Origin: Burkholderia sp. BCC1644
GTDB lineage: Bacteria > Pseudomonadota > Gammaproteobacteria > Burkholderiales > Burkholderiaceae
Length of the DNA stretch: 64,000 nt
Direction: 5' to 3'
Assembly: GCF_902833225.1 (NCBI RefSeq)
Contig: NZ_CADFEI010000006.1
Coordinates: 310,001-374,000 of the forward strand
Made by a program: the position numbers and the translations under genes. This document shows, in pieces, positions 18,751 through 27,389 of this stretch. The stretch's first letter is position 1. Every line of letters begins with the position of its first letter. Below the pieces are notes generated by a model, which saw nothing but the letters and a program-made list of their open reading frames with translations, did not search any database and was not told where the DNA came from.

Positions 18751-18780
18751 GCGGTTGCGTTGGCGGTTGCGTTGGCGGTT
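18751..18780. repeat. Short 12-nt tandem repeat in ech-vdh gap
   Basis: Two and a half copies of the dodecamer GCGGTTGCGTTG, occupying much of the 70-bp gap between ech and vdh, next to the vdh ribosome site. No known function. It may vary in copy number between strains. Confidence 0.7.
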
Positions 18781-18794
18781 CGTCTACGCTCGTG

Positions 18795-19625
18795 TCAGCG
18801 CTTGTATGCCTGCAGGCCCGGCTTGATCGTCTTGTCGTCGAGGAACTGCTTCAGCCCCTGCTCGCGGCCGCGCTCCGGATCGCGCAGCTGCGCCTGGTCG
18901 AGCTTCGCATACAGGTAATCCTCGCACTGCTCCCACGTGAGTTCGCGCGAACGCTTGAAGCCATGCTTCGCCGCGCGCAGCACGACCGGGTTCTTGTCCA
19001 TCAGCCGCGCGGCGAGCGCGATCGTCGCGTCGCGCAGGCCGGAGAGCGGCACGCTGCTGTTCACGAGGCCCATTTCGGCCGCGTCCACACCGGTGAACGT
19101 GTCGCCGGTCATGATGTAGTGCAGCGCACGGCGATGCCCGACCGTGTCCGCCATCGCCTTGCTGACGAGGTTGCCCGGCGGGATGCCCCAGTTGATCTCC
19201 GACAGCCCGAACACCGCTTCGTCCGCGGCGATCGCGAGATCGCACGCGACGAGCGGCGAGAACCCGCCGCCGAAGCACCAGCCGTTCACCATCGCGATCG
19301 TCGGCTTGTTGTACATCCGCAGGCGGCGCCATTGCCATTCCGATGCGTCGCGGCGCACCTTTTCCTGCAGCGCGTCGGAGCCGCCGTCGATCTCGCGGAA
19401 ATATTCCTTCAGGTCCATGCCGGCCGTCCACGCGGCGCCCGCGCCGGTCAGCACCAGCACCTTCGCTTCGTCGTCGAACTCGACCGCGTCGAGGACTTCC
19501 AGCATCTCCCGGTTCAGCGTCGGGCTCATTGCATTGCGCTTGTCCGGACGGTTCAGCGTCACCCACGCGATGCCGGCCTCCACGTTCACTTCCACGGTCT
19601 GCCAGCGGTTGTCGTACTTGCTCAT
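18795..19625 (-). CDS. ech: Hydroxycinnamoyl-CoA hydratase-lyase (feruloyl-CoA to vanillin)
   Basis: A crotonase-fold protein of 276 residues, the exact length of the characterised Pseudomonas hydroxycinnamoyl-CoA hydratase-lyase. The residues used by that enzyme fall at the same numbers here: Ser123, Glu143 and Tyr239. It hydrates feruloyl-CoA and cleaves the product to vanillin and acetyl-CoA. The ATG at 19625 has AGGAA upstream and gives the conserved MSKYDNRW start; a longer open frame would run into the operator. First gene of ech-vdh-fcs, with a MarR operator within its promoter. Confidence 0.94.
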   Translation of the reverse strand: MSKYDNRWQTVEVNVEAGIAWVTLNRPDKRNAMSPTLNREMLEVLDAVEFDDEAKVLVLTGAGAAWTAGMDLKEYFREIDGGSDALQEKVRRDASEWQWRRLRMYNKPTIAMVNGWCFGGGFSPLVACDLAIAADEAVFGLSEINWGIPPGNLVSKAMADTVGHRRALHYIMTGDTFTGVDAAEMGLVNSSVPLSGLRDATIALAARLMDKNPVVLRAAKHGFKRSRELTWEQCEDYLYAKLDQAQLRDPERGREQGLKQFLDDKTIKPGLQAYKR

Positions 19626-19688
19626 GTCTGTTCCTGTCGTTCGTTCCAGTGCGATTCGGTGCGCAGCATTCCTGCTGCGGACGGCTTC

Positions 19689-19717
19689 ATTTAATATCAG
19701 GCTACCTGATATTGCAA
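19689..19717 (-). promoter_or_regulatory. ech promoter with embedded MarR operator
   Basis: Minus-strand -35 TTGCAA (19717-19712) and -10 TTAAAT (19694-19689) are separated by exactly 17 bp. A 21-bp perfect palindrome spans this spacer at 19693-19713: half-sites AATATCAGG and CCTGATATT around CTA. A protein bound there would block RNA polymerase. The core is repeated at 15281-15295. The likely ligand-responsive repressor is the MarR protein encoded just upstream, relieved by feruloyl-CoA as in other bacteria. Confidence 0.75.
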
Positions 19718-19843
19718 GCGGCACGAGCGGCGGTGTAAACCCGGAGCGGAAAGCGGGGAAATGGGGAAAGAAGTTGTGACCCGCGCGGGCCGCGGAAGCA
19801 GACGCAGGCCGGACGGCCCGCGTCGGGAAGCGTCAGGAAGGGA

Positions 19844-20347
19844 TCAGCCGCGCAGGTTGCGCGAGAACAGTTCGAGCGCGCGCTGCACGTGCGCGGCGTC
19901 GTCGGCGGAGACGTCGCCAAGCATCCGCGTTTCGAGCGGGCGCAGGACGGCTTCACATTCGCGCAGCATCGCCGCACCTTCGTCGGTCAGCGTCAGCAGG
20001 ATGATGCGGCCGTGCGACGGGTCGGCTTCGCGCGTGACGAAACCGCGGGCGGCCATCACGCTCATCACTTCGTTCGCCGACTGCGGCGTGATCCACGAGC
20101 GCTCGGCCAGTTGCGCGTTCGACGACGCGCCGCGCGCCTCGAGCACCGACAGCGCCGTGTATTGCGCAAGCGTGATGCCAAGCGGCGCGAGCGCGTCGGT
20201 CATGTGACGGCGCAGCAGCCGGTCGAGGCCACCGATCACGTAGGTCAGGCGCTGCCGCACGCGCGCCTTCGGCTTGTCGCCCGTCGCGCGGGCGGGGTGC
20301 TTCGCGGGGCTTTTCGGGTTCGCGGGCTTGGTCGGGGTGGAGCTCAT
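19844..20347 (-). CDS. MarR-family regulator of hydroxycinnamate genes
   Basis: A protein of 167 residues with a lysine/proline-rich N-terminal tail (about 1-30) and a MarR winged helix: dimer helices at either end, recognition region WITPQSANEVMSVMAARGFV, and the wing DPSHGRIILLTLTDEG. It lies immediately upstream of ech in the same orientation. MarR regulators of hydroxycinnamate operons (FerC, FerR, CouR types) repress until a CoA thioester binds. Two palindromes with the same half-site, one before ech and one before the transporter operon, are its probable targets. Confidence 0.88.
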   Translation of the reverse strand: MSSTPTKPANPKSPAKHPARATGDKPKARVRQRLTYVIGGLDRLLRRHMTDALAPLGITLAQYTALSVLEARGASSNAQLAERSWITPQSANEVMSVMAARGFVTREADPSHGRIILLTLTDEGAAMLRECEAVLRPLETRMLGDVSADDAAHVQRALELFSRNLRG

Positions 20348-20456
20348 GGCGCGGGCAGGATGGGATTGCGGGCCATCTTACCAGCACACCGCGCGCGGGC
20401 CGGCGATGCCGAACGCGCTGCCACGATCCCGGAGCGCCGCGATCGCGCCCGCCGCC

Positions 20457-21347
20457 TCACGCGCCGAGTTCCGCAAACAGCCAGTCCTGAAAATGCTTCA
20501 GCTTCGGCAGATCGGCGCGCGATTTCAGCAGGTTCAGCGTGTAGCCGTTGATCCGCAGCCCGTCCATCCCGAGCGGCGCGACGAGCCGCCCCGTCTCCAG
20601 CTCGCGCTGCACGAGCAGCAGGCTTTCGAGGCAGACGCCCATGCCGTCCGCCGCCGCGCTGATCGCCATGAACGACCGGTCGAAGCGCGGGCCGCGCGTG
20701 ATGTCGAGCCGCACCTTGCGATGCTGGCGCATCCAGTCGCGCCAGCCGACCAGACAGCCTTCGCTGTGGATCAGCGCGTGATGCTGCAGGTCGGCCGTCG
20801 TGCGGATCGGGTGCTCGCCTTCCATCAGCGCGGGCGAGCACAGCGGCACGATCGTCTCGGCCGGCAGCTCGAGCACCATCGTGCCCGCCGGCTGCAGCTT
20901 GCGCGCGCCGTAGCGGATGTCGATATCGACCGCTTCGGTCGTCAGGTCGCAATACTCCGCCGACGCGTTCAGCCGCACGTCGATATCCGGGTTCAGCGCG
21001 CTGAAGCGCGCGAGCCGCGACATCAGCCATTGCGTCGCGAAGCTCGGTGTCGAATGCACGGTCAGGATGTCGCTTTTCGTCGTGCGGCCGATGTTGCGCG
21101 TGGCCGTGTCGATGCGCGCGAACGCCGCGGCGATTTCCTCCGCGTATTCACGGCCCGCATCGGTCAGGATCACAGCGCGATGCACGCGATGGAACAGCCG
21201 CACGTCCAGTTGCTCCTCGAGCAGCTTGATCTGATGGCTGATCGCGGACGGCGTCACGAACAGTTCTTCTGCTGCAAGCGCGAACGACGACAGCCGCGCG
21301 GCCGCCTCGAACGCTTGTATGGACTTGAGCGTGACCCGATTGTGCAT
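20457..21347 (-). CDS. LysR-family regulator (GcvA-like)
   Basis: A protein of 296 residues. N-terminal helix-turn-helix with LKSIQAFEAAARLSSFALAA and TPSAISHQIKLLEEQL, then a type 2 periplasmic-binding effector domain. The FALAAEELFVTPSAISHQIK wording and YGARKLQPAG belong to the GcvA branch. It is divergent from the split transketolase gene, and so is the likely regulator of the transketolase-TRAP operon. Confidence 0.88.
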   Translation of the reverse strand: MHNRVTLKSIQAFEAAARLSSFALAAEELFVTPSAISHQIKLLEEQLDVRLFHRVHRAVILTDAGREYAEEIAAAFARIDTATRNIGRTTKSDILTVHSTPSFATQWLMSRLARFSALNPDIDVRLNASAEYCDLTTEAVDIDIRYGARKLQPAGTMVLELPAETIVPLCSPALMEGEHPIRTTADLQHHALIHSEGCLVGWRDWMRQHRKVRLDITRGPRFDRSFMAISAAADGMGVCLESLLLVQRELETGRLVAPLGMDGLRINGYTLNLLKSRADLPKLKHFQDWLFAELGA

Positions 21348-21566
21348 CGCAAGATCCGGATGAATTCAATTCAACTGTCGGCCTATTTAATTCGTTTGAG
21401 CGCGCCAATTCAAGTCGATACGCTGTTTCGTACCTGCCGCACACCGGAAACGAGGGTTTATCCCGACCCGCGGCAGACGACGGCCGCCGCCCCGACGCAG
21501 CGGCCGGCCAGACCGAACCCATGACGGCCGCGCCGCTCGACGGTGCGCCGCAGCAAGGAGACTCGC
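21348..21566. promoter_or_regulatory. Divergent control region, LysR / transketolase operon
   Basis: A 219-bp gap. Its left end is AT-rich and contains AATTCAATTCAAC (about 21361-21373), ATTTAATTCG (about 21384-21393) and another AATTCAAG (about 21407). Repeated AATTCAA elements next to a LysR gene may be binding sites, but no clear T-N11-A dyad could be fixed by eye. Confidence 0.4.
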
Positions 21567-22412
21567 TTGAATACGCGCGAAGCCGGGCACGCCGCCCATC
21601 TCGCAGAACGCGCCTACCGCATCCGCCGCAACGCGTTGCGGATGGGCGAGGTGCAGGGGCAGGGCTATATCGGCCAGGCCCTCGATATCGCCGACGTGCT
21701 CGCCGTCGCCTACTTCCACGCGATGCGCTACCGGCCCGACGATCCCGAATGGGAAGGGCGCGACCGCTTCCTGCTGTCGAACGGTCACTATGCGATCGCG
21801 CTGTACGCGGCGCTGTTCGAAGCCGGCGTGCTGCCGCCCGAGGAGCTCGACACCTACGGCAGCGACGACAGCCGCCTGCCGATGTCCGGGATGGCGAGCT
21901 ACACGCCCGGCATGGAAATGTCCGGCGGCTCGCTCGGCCAGGGCCTGACCATCGCGGTCGGCCGCTGCCTCGGCCTGAAGCGGAAGCACGCCGACGCATT
22001 CGTGTACACGCTGTTCTCCGACGGCGAGCTCGACGAGGGCGCGGTGTGGGAGGCGATGCTGTCCGCGAGCCACTGGAAGCTCGACAACCTGATCGCGATC
22101 GTCGACGTCAACAACCAGCAGGCGGACGGCCCGTCGACGCAGGTGATGGCGTTCGAGCCGCTCGTCGACAAGCTCGAAGCGTTCGGCTGGTTCACGCAGC
22201 GCATCGACGGCAACGACATCGACGCGGTCGCCGCCGCGTTCGACGCCGCACGCAGCCATCCGGGCGCGCAGCCGCGGATCATCGTCTGCGATACGAAGAT
22301 GGGCTGCGGCGTGCCGTTCCTCGAAGCCCGCGAGAAAAACCACTTCATCCGTGTCGACGCGCACGAATGGCAGCTCGCCCTCGACGCGCTGGATGCAGGG
22401 AGACACGCATGA
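21567..22412 (+). CDS. Transketolase-like, N-terminal (ThDP-binding) subunit
   Basis: A protein of 281 residues. The ThDP/metal motif SDGELDEG (151-158) with the downstream DVNNQQADG is intact. Two histidines typical of sugar-phosphate transketolases are not: the usual SGHPG is GQGYIG (31-36) and the usual GHP block is SGMASYTPGMEM (107-118). Cofactor chemistry is probably kept but the substrate changed. I chose the TTG at 21567 because AAGGAG lies six bases upstream; a GTG at 21543 has no such site. The stop overlaps the ATG of the C-terminal subunit gene, so a 1:1 heteromer is likely. Confidence 0.85.
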   Translation: MNTREAGHAAHLAERAYRIRRNALRMGEVQGQGYIGQALDIADVLAVAYFHAMRYRPDDPEWEGRDRFLLSNGHYAIALYAALFEAGVLPPEELDTYGSDDSRLPMSGMASYTPGMEMSGGSLGQGLTIAVGRCLGLKRKHADAFVYTLFSDGELDEGAVWEAMLSASHWKLDNLIAIVDVNNQQADGPSTQVMAFEPLVDKLEAFGWFTQRIDGNDIDAVAAAFDAARSHPGAQPRIIVCDTKMGCGVPFLEAREKNHFIRVDAHEWQLALDALDAGRHA

Positions 22413-23410
22413 GCAGCACGACCGCATCCAAACCGCGCCTGAAGACCTCGGCGATGATTGCGTCGATCGCCGCCGAAGGGCAGGCGACCCGCGCAGCCCC
22501 CTTCGGCCACGCGCTCGTCGAGCTCGCGCGCGAGCGCGCCGACGTCGTCGGCATGACGGCCGACCTCGGCAAGTACACGGACCTGCACATCTTCGCGAAG
22601 GCGTTCCCCGAGCGCTATTACCAGATGGGCATGGCCGAGCAGCTGCTGATGGGCGCGGCGGCCGGCATCGCGCACGAAGGCGCGCAGCCGTTCGTGACGA
22701 CCTACGCGGTGTTCGCGACCCGGCGCGCGTACGACTTCATGCACCAGGCGATCGCCGAGGACAACCTCGACGTGAAGATCGTCGCCGCGCTGCCCGGCCT
22801 CACGACCGGCTACGGGCCGAGCCATCAGGCCAGCGAGGATCTCGCGCTGATGCGCGCGATGCCGAACATGACGGTGATCGATCCGTGCGACGCGCTCGAC
22901 ATCGAGCAGATGGTGCCCGCGATCGCCGCGCACCGCGGCCCCGTCTACGCACGCCTGCTGCGCGGCAACGTGCCGGTCGTGCTCGACGAATACGACTACC
23001 GCTTCGAGCTCGGCAAGGCGAAGCTGCTGCGCGACGGCACGGACGTGCTGATCATCTCGTCCGGCATCCTGACGATGCGCGCGCTCGAAACGGCGAAGGC
23101 GCTCGCGGCGGACCGCGTCGACGTCGGCGTGCTGCACGTGCCGACCATCAAGCCGCTCGACACCGCGACGATCCTGCGCGAAGCGAAGCGCAGCGGACGC
23201 CTCGTCGTCGTCGCGCAGAACCATTCGGTGATCGGCGGGCTCGGCGAGGCGGTCGCCACCGCGCTGCTCACGGCCGGCGTCACGCCGCAGTTCCGGCAGA
23301 TCGCGCTGCCCGACGCGTTCCTCGACGCCGGCGCGCTGCCGACGCTGCACGACCGCTACGGCATTTCCACGCAGGCGATGTGCGACACGATCAAGGGCTG
23401 GCTCGGCTGA
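22409..23410 (+). CDS. Transketolase-like, C-terminal subunit
   Basis: A protein of 333 residues holding the pyrimidine-binding and C-terminal transketolase domains. The catalytic glutamate that activates ThDP is Glu77 in GMAEQLLMGAAAG; His139 lies in GYGPSHQASED. In E. coli transketolase the equivalent loop reads GEDGPTHQ, with an aspartate that guides hydroxyaldehyde stereochemistry; here that position is Tyr135. ATGA overlap with the N-terminal subunit gene. Together the pair transfers or cleaves a two-carbon ketol unit on an unidentified substrate. Confidence 0.88.
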   Translation: MSSTTASKPRLKTSAMIASIAAEGQATRAAPFGHALVELARERADVVGMTADLGKYTDLHIFAKAFPERYYQMGMAEQLLMGAAAGIAHEGAQPFVTTYAVFATRRAYDFMHQAIAEDNLDVKIVAALPGLTTGYGPSHQASEDLALMRAMPNMTVIDPCDALDIEQMVPAIAAHRGPVYARLLRGNVPVVLDEYDYRFELGKAKLLRDGTDVLIISSGILTMRALETAKALAADRVDVGVLHVPTIKPLDTATILREAKRSGRLVVVAQNHSVIGGLGEAVATALLTAGVTPQFRQIALPDAFLDAGALPTLHDRYGISTQAMCDTIKGWLG

Positions 23411-23467
23411 ACGCCGCGCCACCCGACACGCAATCAAAACGATCTACCCCTATCAGGAGAACCCATC

Positions 23468-24232
23468 ATGTCCGAATCGCGTCTTCTCGACGGCAAGGTC
23501 GCCGTCATTTCCGGTGCCGCATCCCCGCGCGGGATCGGCATGGCTACCGCGCGCATGTTCGCGAAACACGGCGCACGCGTCGCGATCCTCGATCTCGATG
23601 CGGCAGCCGCGCGCGACGCCGCCGCGTCGATCGGGCCCGAGCATCGCGGTTATGCGTGCGACGTGACGGACCAGCCCGCGTGCAGGCAGGCGGCCGAGCA
23701 GATCGTCGCCGATTTCGGCCAGATCGACGTGCTGATCAACAACGCGGGCATCACGCAGCCGGCGCAACTGCTCGACATCGACCCGCAAAGCTGGGACCGG
23801 ATCCTCGACGTGAACCTGCGCGGCGTGCTGTACCTGTCGCAAGCCGTCGTGCCGCAGATGAAGAAGCAGCGCTCGGGCGCGATCTCGTGCATGTCGTCGG
23901 TGTCCGCGCAGCGCGGCGGCGGCATCCTCGGCGGCCCGCACTACTCGGCCGCGAAAGCCGGCGTGCTCGGCCTCGCGAAAGCGATGGCGCGCGAGTTGGG
24001 CCCGGCCGGCATCCGCGTGAACTGCGTGACGCCGGGCCTGATCCAGACCGACATCAACGCCGGCAAGATCCCCGACGACAAGCGCGGCGACATCCTCGCG
24101 GGCATTCCGCTCGGCCGCCTCGGCGTGCCGGACGACGTCGCGGGCGCGTTCCTGTTCCTGTCGTCCGACATTTCGTCGTACCTGACGGGCGCGGTGATCG
24201 ACGTCAACGGCGGGATGCTGATCCACGGCTGA
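23468..24232 (+). CDS. SDR-family NAD(P)-dependent oxidoreductase
   Basis: A classical short-chain dehydrogenase of 254 residues: cofactor loop GAASPRGIGMA (16-26), NNAG at 91-94, catalytic serine in CMSSVSA (141-147), Tyr159 and Lys163 in HYSAAK. An acidic residue after strand two (LDLDAA, 41-46) suggests NAD rather than NADP. It follows the split transketolase after 57 bp and has an AGGAGA ribosome site. It could oxidise a polyol or hydroxyacid to the ketone that the transketolase uses; this is inferred from context. Confidence 0.9.
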   Translation: MSESRLLDGKVAVISGAASPRGIGMATARMFAKHGARVAILDLDAAAARDAAASIGPEHRGYACDVTDQPACRQAAEQIVADFGQIDVLINNAGITQPAQLLDIDPQSWDRILDVNLRGVLYLSQAVVPQMKKQRSGAISCMSSVSAQRGGGILGGPHYSAAKAGVLGLAKAMARELGPAGIRVNCVTPGLIQTDINAGKIPDDKRGDILAGIPLGRLGVPDDVAGAFLFLSSDISSYLTGAVIDVNGGMLIHG

Positions 24233-24247
24233 CGAGCCGAGCCGCGA

Positions 24248-24268
24248 CCCCGCGCCGGCAGCGCGGGG
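24248..24268 (+). other. Intercistronic hairpin before dctP-like gene
   Basis: CCCCGCGC and GCGCGGGG form an 8-bp perfect stem around CGGCA in the 137-bp gap between the SDR and TRAP-binding-protein genes. No T-tract follows, so it more likely tunes mRNA stability or partial read-through than ends transcription. Confidence 0.5.
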
Positions 24269-24369
24269 CCGCCGCCAGCGCGCCCCGACGGCGCGCCGCC
24301 CGGCAAACCCGCCGCAGAGCGCGTTGCCTCGGACGACACGATAACGAAACCACATTGGAGGAAGACATC

Positions 24370-25413
24370 ATGACGATCGATTCGAAAGCAGCCAAAGGCA
24401 TCGGCCGGCGCACGTTCCTGAAGGCAGGCGCCGCGGCGGCTGCGACGGTGCCGCTCTGGGGCGTGTCGACGCGTCGCGCGTTCGCGGCCGAATTCAACTA
24501 CAAGCTCGCGACCGGCCAGGACCCGACGCACCCGGTGAACGTGCGCGCGCAGGAAGCGCTGAACCGCATCCGCGAAGCGACCGGCGGGCGGCTCGACATC
24601 AAGCTGTTTCCGCAGAACCAGCTCGGCTCCGACACCGACCTGCTGTCGCAGGTGCGAAGCGGCGGCGTCGAGTTCTTCAACCAGGCGTCGTCGATCCTCG
24701 CGACGCTGACGCCCGCCGCCGGCATCGTCAACACGGGCTTCGCGTTCCAGAACTACGACGCGGTGTGGCGCGCGATGGACGGCGATCTCGGCGCGTTCGT
24801 GCGCGCGCAGATCGAGAAGTCGGGCATCGTGTCCGTGTCGCGCCCGTGGGACAACGGTTTCCGCCAGATCAGCTCGTCGACGCGCGTGATCCGCAAGCCG
24901 GACGACCTGAAGGGCTTCAAGATCCGCGTGCCGCAGGCGCCGATGCTGACGTCGATGTTCAAGGCGCTCGACGCGGGCCCCGCGCCGATCAACTTCAACG
25001 AGCTGTATTCCGCGCTGCAGACGGGCGTCGTCGAAGGCCAGGAGAACCCGCTGCCGATCATCGCGACCGCGAAGCTGTACGAGGTGCAGAAGTCGATCAG
25101 CCTGACGTCGCATGTGTGGGACGCGTACTGGATGCTCGGCAACCGCCGCGCATGGGAGCGCCTGCCCGCCGACATGCGCGCGATCGTCACGCGCGAGTTC
25201 GAGCGTGCGGCGCTGTTGCAGCGCGCGGACATCGCGCGCCTGAACACGTCGCTGCGCGCCGACCTGGCGGCCAAGGGCGTCACGGTAGTCGACGTCGATC
25301 ACGACGCGTTCCGCAACACGCTGCGCAAGACGAGCTTCTACAGCGACTGGAAGGCCAGGTACGGCACCGAAGCCTGGGCGCTGCTCGAAAAGAACGTTGG
25401 CAAGCTGGTGTAA
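24370..25413 (+). CDS. TRAP transporter solute-binding protein (DctP type)
   Basis: A protein of 347 residues. The N-terminus RRTFLKAGAAAAATVP is a Tat signal, so the protein folds before export. The family block DLKGFKIRVPQAPM (about 178-191) contains the arginine that binds the substrate carboxylate, and VVEGQENPLP is another hallmark. Together with the permease it would import an acidic substrate using the sodium gradient. GGAGGAAG precedes the ATG at 24370. The permease gene begins 4 bp later. Confidence 0.92.
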   Translation: MTIDSKAAKGIGRRTFLKAGAAAAATVPLWGVSTRRAFAAEFNYKLATGQDPTHPVNVRAQEALNRIREATGGRLDIKLFPQNQLGSDTDLLSQVRSGGVEFFNQASSILATLTPAAGIVNTGFAFQNYDAVWRAMDGDLGAFVRAQIEKSGIVSVSRPWDNGFRQISSSTRVIRKPDDLKGFKIRVPQAPMLTSMFKALDAGPAPINFNELYSALQTGVVEGQENPLPIIATAKLYEVQKSISLTSHVWDAYWMLGNRRAWERLPADMRAIVTREFERAALLQRADIARLNTSLRADLAAKGVTVVDVDHDAFRNTLRKTSFYSDWKARYGTEAWALLEKNVGKLV

Positions 25414-25417
25414 CCCC

Positions 25418-27277
25418 ATGACGACGATCCTGCTCCCGCACCCGGCGCCGCGCCGCATCGCCGGTGCCCTCGACACGCTGCTCGGCCACCTGGTCGAGAT
25501 TCCCGCCGCGATCCTGGTCGTCGCCGAGATCGTCGTGCTGCTCGCCGGCGTCACGAGCCGCTACCTGCTGCACGCGCCGCTCGTCTGGTCCGACGAACTC
25601 GCGTCGATGCTGTTCCTGTGGCTCGCGATGCTCGGCGCGGTCGTCGCGCTGCGGCGCGGCGAGCACATGCGGATGACCGCGCTCGTCGGCAAGGCGTCGC
25701 CGGGCGTGCGCGCGTTCCTCGACGTCGTCGCGATCGCCGCGCCGCTCGCGTTCCTCGTGCTGGTGATCGGGCCGGCCGTCGATTTCGCGCAGGACGAGGC
25801 GTTCATCACGTCGCCCGCACTGGAGATCCCGAACAGCTGGCGCGCGGCCGCGCTGCCGGTCGGCACGACGCTGATGGCGCTCGTCGCGTGCCTGCGGCTG
25901 ATCCGCAGCGCGAACTGGCACCTGACGCTCGGCGCGATCGCGGCAGTCGCGGCGATCGCCGGCGGCTTCGTCGTCGCCGCGCCGCTGCTGCAGAACCTCG
26001 GCAACGTGAACCTGCTGATCTTCTTCGTCGGCCTCGTCGCGGTCGCGGTGCTGTCCGGCGTGCCGATCGCGTTCTCGTTCGGGCTCGCGACGTTCGGCTA
26101 TCTCGCGCTCACGACCAGCACGCCGCTCGTCGTGGTCGTCGGCCGCATGGACGAAGGGATGTCGCACCTGATCCTGCTGTCGGTGCCGCTGTTCGTGTTC
26201 CTCGGCCAGCTGATCGAGATGACCGGCATGGCCGCGGCGATGATCGCGTTCCTCGCGAGCCTGCTCGGCCACGTGCGCGGCGGCCTGTCCTACGTGCTGG
26301 TCGGCGCGATGTACCTCGTATCGGGCATCTCCGGCTCGAAGGCGGCCGACATGGCGGCCGTCGCGCCGGTGCTGTTCCCCGAGATGAAGGCGCGCGGCGC
26401 GAAACCCGGCGACCTCGTCGCGCTGCTCGCGGCGACCGGCGCGCAGACCGAGACGATCCCGCCGAGCCTCGTGCTGATCACGCTCGGCTCGGTCACCGGC
26501 GTGTCGATCTCCGCGCTGTTCACCGGCGGCATGCTGCCGGGCATCGTGCTCGCGATCACGCTGTGCGCGGTCGTCTGGTGGCGCTACCGCGGCGACGACC
26601 TGTCGAACGTGAAGCGCGCGAGCCGCGCCGAGGTGCTGCGCAAGCTGCTCGTCGCGGTGCCCGCGCTGGCGCTGCCGTTCGTGATCCGCGCGGCCGTCGT
26701 CGAGGGCATCGCGACCGCGACCGAGGTGTCGACGATCGGCATCGCGTATTCGGTCGTCGCCGGCCTGCTGATCTACCGTCGCTTCGACTGGCGGCGGATC
26801 AAGCCGATGCTGGTCGACACCGCCGCGCTGTCGGGCGCGATCCTGCTGATCATCGGCGCGGCCACCGGCATGGCGTGGGCGCTCACGCAGTCCGGCTTCT
26901 CGAGCCAGCTTGCAAGCGCGATGGGCGGCCTGCCGGGCGGCGCCGCGATGTTCATGGCCGCGTCGATCGTCGCGTTCATCGTGCTCGGCAGCGTGCTCGA
27001 AGGCATCCCGGCCATCGTGCTGTTCGGCCCGCTGATGTTCCCGATCGCGCGGCAGATGGGCATTCACGACGTCCACTACGCGATGGTCGTGATCCTGGCG
27101 ATGGGTGTCGGCCTGTTCGCGCCGCCGTTCGGCGTCGGTTACTACTCGGCCTGCGCGGTCAGCCGCATCAATCCCGACGAAGGGATGAAACCGATCGTCG
27201 GCTACATCGCCGCGCTGATCGTCGGCCTGATCGTGGTCGCCGCGGTGCCGTGGATCTCGATCGGCCTGCTGCATTGA
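25418..27277 (+). CDS. Fused TRAP transporter permease (small DctQ + large DctM)
   Basis: A membrane protein of 619 residues in which the four-helix DctQ domain (about 1-170, with WSDELASMLFLWLAMLGA and RRGEHMRM) is fused to the twelve-helix DctM ion-transport domain (about 205-619, with LLSVPLFVFLGQLIEMTG, GISGSKAADMAAVAPVL and the ATGAQTETIPPS repeat). It forms one transporter with the binding protein encoded 4 bp upstream. Fusion is known in the family but less common than separate genes. Confidence 0.92.
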   Translation: MTTILLPHPAPRRIAGALDTLLGHLVEIPAAILVVAEIVVLLAGVTSRYLLHAPLVWSDELASMLFLWLAMLGAVVALRRGEHMRMTALVGKASPGVRAFLDVVAIAAPLAFLVLVIGPAVDFAQDEAFITSPALEIPNSWRAAALPVGTTLMALVACLRLIRSANWHLTLGAIAAVAAIAGGFVVAAPLLQNLGNVNLLIFFVGLVAVAVLSGVPIAFSFGLATFGYLALTTSTPLVVVVGRMDEGMSHLILLSVPLFVFLGQLIEMTGMAAAMIAFLASLLGHVRGGLSYVLVGAMYLVSGISGSKAADMAAVAPVLFPEMKARGAKPGDLVALLAATGAQTETIPPSLVLITLGSVTGVSISALFTGGMLPGIVLAITLCAVVWWRYRGDDLSNVKRASRAEVLRKLLVAVPALALPFVIRAAVVEGIATATEVSTIGIAYSVVAGLLIYRRFDWRRIKPMLVDTAALSGAILLIIGAATGMAWALTQSGFSSQLASAMGGLPGGAAMFMAASIVAFIVLGSVLEGIPAIVLFGPLMFPIARQMGIHDVHYAMVVILAMGVGLFAPPFGVGYYSACAVSRINPDEGMKPIVGYIAALIVGLIVVAAVPWISIGLLH

Positions 27278-27283
27278 TCCCGC

Positions 27284-27315
27284 GTCCTCGCGCTGCCGAC
27301 GCGGCGCGCGAGGAC
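27284..27315 (+). other. Intercistronic hairpin before transketolase
   Basis: GTCCTCGCGC and GCGCGAGGAC give a 10-bp perfect stem around a 12-base loop, directly after the TRAP permease stop. There is no T-tract. It may protect or process the transcript, or weakly terminate it between the transporter and transketolase genes. Confidence 0.5.
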
Positions 27316-27389
27316 CTCCGCTTCCCTTTCCCCGCAACGCATATCGTGTGCGCCGTCCACGACCGGACGGCGCCGAGGAGTCCTGCATC

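Noticed and set aside
21899..23437. Long antisense frame of 512 codons opposite the transketolase genes
   Set aside because: It is the mirror of GC-biased codons; arginine/histidine/aspartate-rich without motifs. The plus-strand frames hold clear family motifs. Many similar frames in the window were discarded for this reason.
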